NCBI RefSeq assembly: GCF_900110835.1
Contig: NZ_FOJG01000002.1
Coordinates: forward strand, 3,860,698 to 3,924,697
DNA: 64,000 nt
Direction of reading: 5' to 3'
Origin: Chitinophaga arvensicola
Lineage (GTDB): Bacteria > Bacteroidota > Bacteroidia > Chitinophagales > Chitinophagaceae
Shown one piece after another: positions 1 through 7,587 of this stretch (the stretch's first letter is position 1; every line of letters begins with the position of its first letter). Under the pieces are notes generated by a model, which worked only from the letters and a program-made list of their open reading frames with translations, was not told the DNA's origin and did not search any database. Both the position numbers and the translations under genes were made by a program.

Positions 1-393
1 CAGTCCGTATCCTGTTTCAAATTCCAGCTTACGGGCATCTTCCACCATCAGGATCAGCAGGCCGTTATTCTTTTCCTTCTCTCCTATTTTCCAGTAGTTG
101 AACAGCTTATGGGCGAAATCGCGGGATTCATTGTCCCCGATACTTTTCAGGATTACCACCGCCACCTGGGCTTTGCCTGAATTATCGAGTGCCGTCAACT
201 TTTCATCCAGTTCCGACACCGTAGCGTCAGAAATAAGATGATCGGGATTACTGACATAGCCTCCGCCATTTTTTTTGGGGTCGGGTACATCTTCTACGCT
301 GAATTTCTGTTTTTTGCTCTGATCACACGACACCAGGAAACCAAACAATAATGCCACCAGGAGGCATCTGAATAAAAACGGTTGATACTTCAT
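1..393 (-). CDS. TPM-domain lipoprotein (partial, C-terminus outside window)
   Basis: The reading frame opens with ATG at 393 and runs off the left edge, giving about 131 residues. The N-terminus is a lipoprotein signal peptide with lipobox FLVSC (Cys23), so the protein should be anchored to a membrane. From about residue 50 it matches the start of the TPM fold (TPM_phosphatase/YgcG/Psb32 family): a helix with VSELDEKLTALD, a strand AQVAVVIL, and the conserved NNGLLILMVEDARKLEF followed by a GYGL turn. Family members are exported or membrane-linked. Some plant homologues have reported phosphatase activity and the bacterial role is mostly unknown. The gene is divergent from the gene at 467, with a 73-bp shared upstream region. 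The family call is fairly secure. The missing C-terminus, often a membrane helix or a Gly-rich tail, cannot be judged. Confidence 0.8.
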   Translation of the reverse strand, partial: MKYQPFLFRCLLVALLFGFLVSCDQSKKQKFSVEDVPDPKKNGGGYVSNPDHLISDATVSELDEKLTALDNSGKAQVAVVILKSIGDNESRDFAHKLFNYWKIGEKEKNNGLLILMVEDARKLEFETGYGL

Positions 394-466
394 CAGGATA
401 TTTTCTGTGCCGAAGATATGTTTATTTAACTTTTTCTTTCAACAGAAAAAAGTATTTTAAGGCCTT

Positions 467-988
467 ATGAAGCCCTTCGCATGGATATGGATGCTGACAC
501 TATGCCTGGCAGCTACCGGCAGTTTTGCACAGTCACAGACGCCTGATACGGCGGTGCAACCGGTGCAACTGAAGACCGTCCATATTATTCAGTATCATTT
601 TTTCAAAGACTCTGCCGCTTTCCGCGAGGAATACGGCCGGGAAATGTCTTTCCGCCGCCCGAAATTCTTTGAAGTCTATAAAATTACGGCGGTAGACATC
701 AATAAGCTGTACAAGGCCACCCAGGTGAAGAAAAACAGGAAAAAAATGGCCTTCCGGCATATGCTGCTGGATAAAGAAGAGGAAATGTACGTCAACAGCG
801 TATATACGCCCTCGCTGGTGAATAAGGTAACCCAGCTGGATGGCGACAGCCTCCAGCGGTTTATGAACTATTACCGTCCCGGCTATTCGTTTATCAAAGG
901 GGCCTCCGATTATGATATCTATGTGGAGATAAAAAAACAGTATGGCGCTTTTATCAAAACCCGCGACAGCGTGCTATCTAAGCCATAA
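467..988 (+). CDS. Hypothetical secreted protein
   Basis: A 173-residue protein with a clear signal peptide (residues 1-21, cleavage after SFA-Q). The mature part is basic and rich in Tyr and Phe, with no cysteine pairs and no internal repeats. Its C-terminal part (RPGYSFIKGASDYDIYVEIK) reads like a conserved Bacteroidota hypothetical found near the envelope, but I do not recognise a named domain or catalytic motif. It should act in the periplasm. It is divergent from the TPM lipoprotein and has no close downstream partner, since the next start is 175 bp away. Function is unknown; the gene itself is well supported by length, signal peptide and lack of competing frames. Confidence 0.75.
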   Translation: MKPFAWIWMLTLCLAATGSFAQSQTPDTAVQPVQLKTVHIIQYHFFKDSAAFREEYGREMSFRRPKFFEVYKITAVDINKLYKATQVKKNRKKMAFRHMLLDKEEEMYVNSVYTPSLVNKVTQLDGDSLQRFMNYYRPGYSFIKGASDYDIYVEIKKQYGAFIKTRDSVLSKP

Positions 989-1163
989 CAGACATTTCTT
1001 TGCACCGGCCTGCCACGAAAAATACTATATTTCCATATCCATACGTTTTACTAATTACTGCTATAATTGGCAGGAATGGTCACTGCTGTGGTAAAGATTA
1101 CATAAATTAGTGATCTCAAACCAGTTAACGTTGTTAGTTTTTAAGATTCTCAATACAGCTCAC

Positions 1164-2267
1164 ATGAAAAGGTTTTTCATATTGGTTGCCCTTCTCGTTC
1201 CGGTATTACTATCCGCGCAAACGAAACTCAGTCAAACCATTATCGACGATTTTTCCGCCAGGGTAGCTGCACACTACCAGCTGCCGCATGATTCCATTAC
1301 CGGATATATCGCGGAACAGCTGACGCGTAGTGGCAACGCCGGGCTGGATATTGACTCCACTGTTTTTGATCTGAAGAAAGACCCGGTAGCCCTGGATGCT
1401 GCTTTGAAATTCCTTTACCAGTACAGCGATTGTAACCGGCAACGGTTCATTGCCAACCTGCGCAGTATGAACCTGCAAACCAACAGCGTATTTCCTATTG
1501 CCACTTACACAGCCAATAAATACAAGGGCGATGTCAAAGCCCTGATGGAAGATAAACAGGATTTCCTGACCACTTACACGGGTCCGGTAACCGGCAAAAA
1601 GCCACCAGCTACCATTGCAGAAGTAGCTGCGGCGAACCAGGCAGCCGCCAATGCACCTGCTACTGCCAGCAACGGTAACGAAACCACGGCTACTGAAACA
1701 GCCACAGGCGACAACGCTACCGCAGCTACAACTGCTGCACCTGCAGCGGATACACGTAACTGGGAAGTAAAGCCGCTGTTTTCGGTACGCACCCCGGAAC
1801 AACTGGTGGAAATGTACGGCGCCAACAACGTTACCCAGCATGATGCAGTAAACCTCTCCGGGGAAAAAGAAGGAGAAGCTTATCTCATCTATCCTGATAC
1901 AGACAATGAACTGGAAGTGCAGTTTGACGGTGAAAATGGCAACATCCTCACCTTCTCCCACTATCCTTCCAAGTGGAAATCGCCTTATGGTATCAAAGCC
2001 GGCGATCCACTTGATAAACTGAGCAAAGTAAATGGCCGTCCTTTTAAACTGAATGCGTTTGAGTGGACCAACAGCGGCATGGTGTCCAGCTGGAACGGCG
2101 GTGCGCTGGAAGGCAAAGGCGTGGTGATTGTGCTGAAAGCCAATAACACCGGCGATCCTAAACAATATGACCAGGCTACCGGCGATAAAACCCTGCGGTC
2201 TGATATGCCGGCCCTGAAAAAACTGGATGTGATCGTTGAATCAGTGGCGTTCAAGGCTGCCAACTAA
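1164..2267 (+). CDS. Hypothetical secreted protein with Ala/Thr-rich linker
   Basis: I chose the ATG at 1164 over an in-frame start at 1110 because it begins a standard signal peptide (MKRFFILVALLVPVLLSAQ). The mature protein is about 349 residues. The first part (roughly residues 20-150) is helical and rich in charged residues. A low-complexity linker of Ala, Thr and Asn follows (about 155-210). A C-terminal beta-rich domain (about 210-367) contains LSGEKEGEAYLIYPDTD and ends in hydrophobic strands. That pattern suggests two folded domains joined by a flexible tether in the periplasm or on the surface. I do not recognise either domain. A strong 16-bp hairpin with a short T run follows the stop, so the gene is probably monocistronic. 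Confidence 0.75.
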   Translation: MKRFFILVALLVPVLLSAQTKLSQTIIDDFSARVAAHYQLPHDSITGYIAEQLTRSGNAGLDIDSTVFDLKKDPVALDAALKFLYQYSDCNRQRFIANLRSMNLQTNSVFPIATYTANKYKGDVKALMEDKQDFLTTYTGPVTGKKPPATIAEVAAANQAAANAPATASNGNETTATETATGDNATAATTAAPAADTRNWEVKPLFSVRTPEQLVEMYGANNVTQHDAVNLSGEKEGEAYLIYPDTDNELEVQFDGENGNILTFSHYPSKWKSPYGIKAGDPLDKLSKVNGRPFKLNAFEWTNSGMVSSWNGGALEGKGVVIVLKANNTGDPKQYDQATGDKTLRSDMPALKKLDVIVESVAFKAAN

Positions 2268-2277
2268 AAATAATGGA

Positions 2278-2330
2278 AGTGCAAGGGGAAATTGTCTTAC
2301 GCAGGTATGATAATTTCCCCTTGCACTTTT
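2278..2330 (+). terminator. Rho-independent terminator
   Basis: Perfect 16-bp inverted repeat (2278-2293 with 2312-2327) around an 18-nt loop, ending in TTTT. It starts 10 bp after the stop of the preceding gene. Confidence 0.75.
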
Positions 2331-2355
2331 CAATTGCACTGATTATCTTGTTTGT

Positions 2356-2820
2356 ATGAAACAATTTTTATTATCCGGCGGCCTCCTTTTGCTGGCCATT
2401 ACCGGTATTTCTATTAACATGAATGGACAAACGAAGAAGTATCCATCCCTGAATCATATGGCGCTGTATGTGGTGGATCTGAAAATCAGTACCGATTTTT
2501 ACCGGGATATTATTGGCCTGGAAACCATGGATGAACCGTTTAAAGATGGCAGACACAGCTGGTTTAAAGTGGGCGAAAACAGTCATGTACATGTTATTTC
2601 CGGTGCAAAGAAAGCGACAGAACATGATAAAAATACCCATCTCTGTTTCAGCGTGCCTGATATGGATGCGTTTGTGGCGACTTTAAAAGAGCATAAGATT
2701 GCTTTTGAGGACTGGCCTGGTAAAGCGGGTGCTATTACTAAAAGAGTAGACGGTGTACACCAGATTTACCTGCGTGATCCGGATGGTTACTGGCTGGAAA
2801 TCAATGATGATAAATACTGA
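2356..2820 (+). CDS. VOC (glyoxalase/dioxygenase) family protein, exported
   Basis: 154 residues: a signal-peptide-like start (about residues 1-25, ending NMNGQ) followed by one vicinal oxygen chelate domain. The domain has paired beta-alpha-beta motifs, opening with SLNHMALYVVDL and closing with the typical DPDGYWLEIND. Candidate metal ligands are His34, a His in the HVH stretch (77-79), His95 and Glu148. VOC enzymes include glyoxalase I, fosfomycin-modifying enzymes and ring-cleaving dioxygenases; the substrate here cannot be told. The leader peptide is a little unusual, because most VOC proteins are cytoplasmic. The gene stands alone and converges on the anti-sigma-like gene, with a bidirectional terminator between them. 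Confidence 0.85.
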   Translation: MKQFLLSGGLLLLAITGISINMNGQTKKYPSLNHMALYVVDLKISTDFYRDIIGLETMDEPFKDGRHSWFKVGENSHVHVISGAKKATEHDKNTHLCFSVPDMDAFVATLKEHKIAFEDWPGKAGAITKRVDGVHQIYLRDPDGYWLEINDDKY

Positions 2821-2871
2821 TCAGGCGTCTTTAATCAATGCCTGCAATATTCTTCATGGGAATAACATTAT

Positions 2872-2912
2872 AAAAAAGGGTCCGCGCCAATACAGCGCGG
2901 ACCCTTTTTTAT
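2872..2912. terminator. Bidirectional rho-independent terminator
   Basis: Perfect 10-bp G+C-rich stem (2878-2887 with 2895-2904), 7-nt loop, A run on the left and T run on the right. It serves both the VOC gene (plus) and the sigma/anti-sigma pair (minus). Confidence 0.9.
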
Positions 2913-2920
2913 ATCGTAGT

Positions 2921-3652
2921 TTATTTCAGGTCTTTTTCCAGGGAAGCAGCTTTCGCTGCGGCGGAGGCATCGGCCGGGATCTTCTTTAACCAGATCAATG
3001 CTTCTTTTTTATTGCCGGTCTGTGCATGATAAAGGGCGATGTAGAAAACAGCATCGTACTTAAATACAGATTCGCCCTGGTATACTTTTACCAGATCCGT
3101 CATGCCTGCTTCCACGGCGCCGGTCTGGGTAGCTGCAATTCCCCGGTAATAGAGCGCCGTCTGACTGCTGCTGTCTTTCGACAGGTAAGTATCCAGCAAA
3201 GGAATCACTTTCGTGTAGGCCTTCTCGTTAAAATACAGTGCGGCTGACTGTAGCAAAGTGTCTTCATTATTGCCCCGCTCTGCAGCTACCTGCATTTCAA
3301 TGTTGCCATAGTTAGCCATATAATTAGTATCGCGGGAATAAAAGCGGAACAGGAATATGCCCGCCATTACTGCTGCGGCCACACCGATGGTAGCGAAGTA
3401 CTTTTTAAAGGCCACTACTTTGCCTTTTTGATGGAAATGCGACCGTTGGGTTTCCAGCGTAGCTTTGAGTTGCTGCAGCCCCGGATCGGGCTGTAAACGG
3501 GCCGACAAAACAGCGGTGACTTCCCGGTACTGCTGTACCGATTCGGCCAGGGCCGCATCTTCCCGGAGTATTGCTTCAAACTGCAATCGTTCTTCGGGAG
3601 GCATGTCACCTTCCACGTAGCGGATAATATCTTCCTGGTTATAAGCAGCCAT
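2921..3652 (-). CDS. Putative membrane anti-sigma factor with periplasmic TPR domain
   Basis: 243 residues. The N-terminal cytoplasmic part has the look of an anti-sigma segment: DIIRYVEGDMPPEERLQFE resembles the helix that precedes zinc-finger anti-sigma domains, but without a His/Cys zinc motif. One transmembrane helix lies at about 86-105, and the C-terminal half (about 125-240) consists of TPR-like helical pairs such as AALYFNEKAYTKVIPLLDTYL. It follows the ECF sigma gene with 3 bp between them, so the two are co-transcribed and very likely a sigma/anti-sigma pair. The periplasmic TPRs would sense a protein partner. The pairing is inferred from gene order and topology; homology to a defined anti-sigma family is weak. 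Confidence 0.75.
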   Translation of the reverse strand: MAAYNQEDIIRYVEGDMPPEERLQFEAILREDAALAESVQQYREVTAVLSARLQPDPGLQQLKATLETQRSHFHQKGKVVAFKKYFATIGVAAAVMAGIFLFRFYSRDTNYMANYGNIEMQVAAERGNNEDTLLQSAALYFNEKAYTKVIPLLDTYLSKDSSSQTALYYRGIAATQTGAVEAGMTDLVKVYQGESVFKYDAVFYIALYHAQTGNKKEALIWLKKIPADASAAAKAASLEKDLK

Positions 3653-3655
3653 ACA

Positions 3656-4213
3656 CTAAATTTTCTGAGCCTGAATAAAGGATAACAACGTAGCCATACA
3701 TTCTGATTTCTTCTTCCGCAGATAGCCATAAGTTACGCCCATGGCCGCTGCAATTTTTTCCTGGGCTTCCCCGGTGAGTGATAACCGGAGAATTTCCCGG
3801 CATTTTTCTCCCAACCGCTCAAACTGCGCCAGGTACATATTTGCCTGCGCCTCCTCTTTCACTACCTGTTCAGCTGCGGCAAACGCATCTTCCCCTACCT
3901 CATATAAATCATCGAGCCTTTTTGTTACCGGCTGCCGGCTTCTTTTTTTTAATTCATTCAGCCATTTCCGTTTACAGATCAGCAAAAAGAAAGGTTCAAA
4001 GGGACAGGTCAGCTGCAGCTCCTTGTATTTTGCCTGATGATATATATCTATGATAGATTCCTGGAAAATATCGGCCGCATCATCTTCTGTGCCCTGATGC
4101 TGCAGGATATGGTGTTTGATCTTTCCTGCAAAGCGCTGATAGATCTCCTGCACCAGCAGGGTATCGTTTTGGAGCAGGCCTTCAAGGTATCGCTGATCGG
4201 GGTGAATACTCAT
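3656..4213 (-). CDS. ECF-type RNA polymerase sigma factor
   Basis: 185 residues, the usual ECF size. Region 2 is at about 25-90, with AADIFQESIIDIYHQ corresponding to the core-binding and -10 helices. Region 4 is at about 125-180, with GEAQEKIAAAMGVTYGYLRKKKSECMATL as the helix-turn-helix for the -35 element. The linker between them is acidic. It is the first gene of a two-gene operon with the membrane TPR protein and is divergent from the lipoprotein at 4366, an arrangement typical of a sigma factor that controls its neighbours. Its targets are not visible, but the lipoprotein and the downstream PKD/CHAT genes are the natural candidates. Confidence 0.9.
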   Translation of the reverse strand: MSIHPDQRYLEGLLQNDTLLVQEIYQRFAGKIKHHILQHQGTEDDAADIFQESIIDIYHQAKYKELQLTCPFEPFFLLICKRKWLNELKKRSRQPVTKRLDDLYEVGEDAFAAAEQVVKEEAQANMYLAQFERLGEKCREILRLSLTGEAQEKIAAAMGVTYGYLRKKKSECMATLLSFIQAQKI

Positions 4214-4365
4214 CTGGAAATGATTTGCATGGGTTGATAGGAATCATGCACCTGCTAAAAGTACATCTTTCTAAAAAAATATTCCGAAAAGGGGGTAACA
4301 AAATAAAACGGGTGGTGATCTACTATCAAACAAGCAAAAACATTACTCAACAAAAAATATCTTTT

Positions 4366-5472
4366 ATGAAAGCGATTACCTTCACATCTGTCTCCTGCTT
4401 AGTAGCTGCTGTACTGGCTTTATCTTCCTGTAAAAAGAACAACAGCCAGGAAATACCATTTCCTGAAAAAGGAAAAGATGCCAAAATGCTGGCGGAATTC
4501 CTCGATAGTCATGCAAAAACATTTGAACATTTTAGTGTAGATGCCGCTGCAGGTGGTGTGATCACAACCAGCCAGGGGACAAAATTCAATATTCCACCCA
4601 ACGTTTTTCGTACTGCCGGTGGGGCGCCTGTGACGGGAGCAGTAGATATCAGTATCAAGGAGATCAGGGATGTGAGCAATATGATCTTGTCGGACAAACC
4701 AACAGTAACGGCAGATGGCAAGATGCTGGTATCATTCGGAGAATTTTTCGTGAGAGCAGTCCAGAACAATCAGGACCTTGGCCTGCGACCGAAGAATGAC
4801 ACCGGACGCCAGATTATGGTACAGGTGCCCGCCAAGCCGGCAGACAATGTAATGAATGGCGTGAAAGAAGTGCCCATGTGGACTGGCGATACCACCGTTA
4901 CCTTCACCCAATACGGATTCAATCACATTAACCAACCCGTTACCCTCACCTCCCAGTACACCATGAGTAAAGGTGTGTTGTGGAACCAGATCCAGAGCAG
5001 CTACGCCATTTTCAATACCAGTAATGGTACTATGAACTTCCAGCTGGACAGTCTTCTTCGCTGGACCAACTGTGACGGACTTGCCGCCATGCCTAACCCC
5101 AAAACCACAGTGATGGCTTATTTTACCAATCACTTTAATACTGAAACTTCTGCCAGTTTCGGTGGCGAACAACCTTCCATGTTGTTTTTCAAACCGAAAA
5201 ATTTTAATACACTCGTGAAATTCTATAACGTGATCTTGTCTGCCCCCGCAGGTAAAGAAGGTTTTCATAGCTACCAGACTTCTATCCCGGTAGGACTGGA
5301 AGGCACCTTCCTCGCCATCAGTGCGGTAAACGGCCAGCTGTATGCAGAACAGAAAACGGTGAGCATTGCCAATCCGGCGGCTGGCGACAACTACTCCACC
5401 GTGAGCTTTGATCTTCAACCGGTAGACCAGACCGCCTTGCTGGCACTCATCACCGGAATGAATTCCAAATAA
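4366..5472 (+). CDS. ZU5-like domain lipoprotein
   Basis: Start taken at 4366, not at the in-frame 4225, because 4366 begins a clean lipoprotein signal (lipobox LSSC, Cys22, then KKNN). The mature protein is about 347 residues. From about residue 60 it has the pattern seen in ZU5-like or adhesin-type domains of Bacteroidota: GGVITTSQGTKFNIPPNVF, then GAPVTGAVDISIKEI. ZU5 domains occur in caspase-recruiting and cytoskeletal proteins in animals; in bacteria they appear as extracellular beta-sandwiches of unclear role. The gene is divergent from the ECF operon and is closed by a strong terminator, so it is probably transcribed alone and may be a sigma target. The domain name is a medium-confidence call. 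Confidence 0.75.
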   Translation: MKAITFTSVSCLVAAVLALSSCKKNNSQEIPFPEKGKDAKMLAEFLDSHAKTFEHFSVDAAAGGVITTSQGTKFNIPPNVFRTAGGAPVTGAVDISIKEIRDVSNMILSDKPTVTADGKMLVSFGEFFVRAVQNNQDLGLRPKNDTGRQIMVQVPAKPADNVMNGVKEVPMWTGDTTVTFTQYGFNHINQPVTLTSQYTMSKGVLWNQIQSSYAIFNTSNGTMNFQLDSLLRWTNCDGLAAMPNPKTTVMAYFTNHFNTETSASFGGEQPSMLFFKPKNFNTLVKFYNVILSAPAGKEGFHSYQTSIPVGLEGTFLAISAVNGQLYAEQKTVSIANPAAGDNYSTVSFDLQPVDQTALLALITGMNSK

Positions 5473-5510
5473 CCGGCCTGCTATCCGTTTACACTTACTC
5501 CAAAGGAAAA

Positions 5511-5548
5511 AGCAATAAGTCAACTGCGGTTGACTTATTGCTGCTTTT
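5511..5548 (+). terminator. Rho-independent terminator
   Basis: Perfect 14-bp inverted repeat (5511-5524 with 5529-5542), 4-nt loop TGCG, A run before and a short T run after. It separates the ZU5-like lipoprotein gene from the PKD gene. Confidence 0.85.
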
Positions 5549-5576
5549 ATATAATATTTATTTACATTTATGTTAT

Positions 5577-7562
5577 ATGCATCCTACAACTCCAATCGTA
5601 GCACTTCTGTTCTTATTCCAGGGCGTAGTAAAGGCGCAAGCTCCCATGCAACCGGCTTTTCCACAAGATACTGTTCCGGCAGAAATTGAAGTCAGGGGTA
5701 CTGACGACAGTCTGCATCTCGCCGCAAAGTTGCGCCCACTGCGACAGATCTCCGGTGCACCGGCTTCTTTTTATACTTACTTCTGGGAACTCGGGGATGG
5801 CACATTCAGTTTCAGTCCATCGCCGGTATTATCCTATAAAGACACCGGCACCTACCAGGTACGCCTGTACGCCACCAACAACTACGATGATGGCAAGGCG
5901 CCTCCCACCAAACCGAGGCCCATCAAGGTAATAAAGCCGGTAAAGAACAGTACCTGGGCTTCGCATTTCTTTCATGGAGCAGGTAATATTGAAATGAAAA
6001 TAAACCGGAATCCAAAACCAGGCGAAGATTTCATGGCCCTTATCGGATACCGCAACATGGCCGGCGATGCAGGAAGCGGTACGATCCTGTTGTTTTATAA
6101 CGAGAAACAATTCGGCCACGCAGGATTTGATCTCACTGAGAAAAGAAGTTATCACGGGGAAGACAGTACTTCCCTTGCTGCGTTGTTAACAAAGCTTGAA
6201 ACGCCGGAGGCTTCACCAGATCTGGCATTGGCCCGGGGGCCAAATGCAATGCCGGCTGCAGAGAGCAATGCCGCCGCCAAAGCCATGCTACAAGCAATGC
6301 AGGCCAGCTATAGCCATCATACGGTGTTGCACTACAGCAATGCCGGTAAAACCACCGAACAATTCCTGTTTCTCAACATGCACACCCTGCCTGAAATGGT
6401 ACAGGACACCAATGCTACGGTAACCATGACCGCCATGATGGTACCGGATAATGCCGCGGCGCCACCAGAAGTATATGAGTTGGAAATGGCCATCGTGGCT
6501 TCTCACGACCCTAACCGGTTACAGCTGCGGCACCACCGGATCAACTATCGTTTCATGGGAAAGAAAAAAGAACTGACCTATAAAATCCAGTTCCAGAATA
6601 CCGGTAAGGGGCCCGCGAAAAAAGTAGCCATCGGCATTGCAGTACCCCGGCAATTAAACACAGAAACGATTAAGCTGAAAGAAGTAAGCCCTTTCTGTAT
6701 TCCGTGTGATTCTGCCTACCAGCGTCAAAGCTGTATAGACACGGTACGTACCCGTGACAGCATCTACTTTGTGTTCAATAATATTTACCTTCCCGGCCTT
6801 CAGCAGGAAGGGGTAACAGATCCCGATTCCACCAAAGGATTTGTGCGGTACTCCGTCTTATTTAAAAAGAAACCGAAAAAAATACCTTTCAGCAGCAGCG
6901 CGGCTATCATTTTTGATAAAAATGAGCCGATCTATACTAACCGGGCTACCGCCAGGTTTATCAAAGGGTTTTCACCTGGTATCATTGCCGGCTATACGTT
7001 TTCACCTAACACGGGCGACTATACGCTGAGAGGCCCCTTGCAGCTGGGCGCCGTACTGGCGCCATTTGCACCCAGCCGCCCCTATTTCCAGGTGGAAGTA
7101 TTTGCGGGACTGCTGGAAAAGGAGTCTTCGCAAACGGCCATCGTCCGCGATAAACGGGATACCACTTTTAACGGACAGGTGTACCTGATCCGGGGCAGGA
7201 ACCAGGCTACTACCACTACCCGGCAATCACTGCAGATAGTACCGCTGCATTTTCGCTATAACTTCAACAACTGGGTGGGCCTGGGTGTGGGCGCCATGGC
7301 GCAGATAAATATAGCCACTAAAACAACGGTGGAGTCAAAGGTATACCTCACAGAAGTACAACAACCGGATGTATTGGCCAACACCGTGAGCCAGACAACC
7401 GTGAACGATCCGAAATGGTTTGCCAGCTTTAATGCAGCGCCATTCCTGGATCTGCAGGTAGGTAAAATAAAAAGTGGCCCGGCTGTAGGCTTACGTTATC
7501 TCCGCCAGGTAACCGGAGATACACCGGATCGTTTCTTTTTATACGCTATCTACAAACTATAA
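5577..7562 (+). CDS. PKD-domain exported protein
   Basis: The start is placed at 5577 (MHPTTP), which begins a signal peptide ending KAQA; the in-frame 5538 start lies inside the upstream terminator. The product is 661 residues. A PKD domain lies at about residues 50-110, with the diagnostic WELGDGTFSFSPSPVLSY and DTGTYQVRL. A long beta-rich middle follows, with two nearby Cys (CIPC) and one more Cys soon after in YQRQSCID. The last 200 residues alternate hydrophobic and polar strands and end in FLYAIYKL, which looks like an outer-membrane or surface barrel end. The stop is 25 bp before the CHAT gene, so the two form an operon. A role as surface or periplasmic partner of the CHAT protein is inferred from this pairing. 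Confidence 0.8.
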   Translation: MHPTTPIVALLFLFQGVVKAQAPMQPAFPQDTVPAEIEVRGTDDSLHLAAKLRPLRQISGAPASFYTYFWELGDGTFSFSPSPVLSYKDTGTYQVRLYATNNYDDGKAPPTKPRPIKVIKPVKNSTWASHFFHGAGNIEMKINRNPKPGEDFMALIGYRNMAGDAGSGTILLFYNEKQFGHAGFDLTEKRSYHGEDSTSLAALLTKLETPEASPDLALARGPNAMPAAESNAAAKAMLQAMQASYSHHTVLHYSNAGKTTEQFLFLNMHTLPEMVQDTNATVTMTAMMVPDNAAAPPEVYELEMAIVASHDPNRLQLRHHRINYRFMGKKKELTYKIQFQNTGKGPAKKVAIGIAVPRQLNTETIKLKEVSPFCIPCDSAYQRQSCIDTVRTRDSIYFVFNNIYLPGLQQEGVTDPDSTKGFVRYSVLFKKKPKKIPFSSSAAIIFDKNEPIYTNRATARFIKGFSPGIIAGYTFSPNTGDYTLRGPLQLGAVLAPFAPSRPYFQVEVFAGLLEKESSQTAIVRDKRDTTFNGQVYLIRGRNQATTTTRQSLQIVPLHFRYNFNNWVGLGVGAMAQINIATKTTVESKVYLTEVQQPDVLANTVSQTTVNDPKWFASFNAAPFLDLQVGKIKSGPAVGLRYLRQVTGDTPDRFFLYAIYKL

Positions 7563-7587
7563 ATAATCATAACTTCCGTCATTATAC

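Noticed and set aside
1209..2165. A 318-codon frame on the minus strand inside the gene at 1164-2267
   Set aside because: Its Cys- and Gly-rich text has no signal peptide or domain and fully overlaps a gene with a signal peptide and normal composition. It is a mirror frame.
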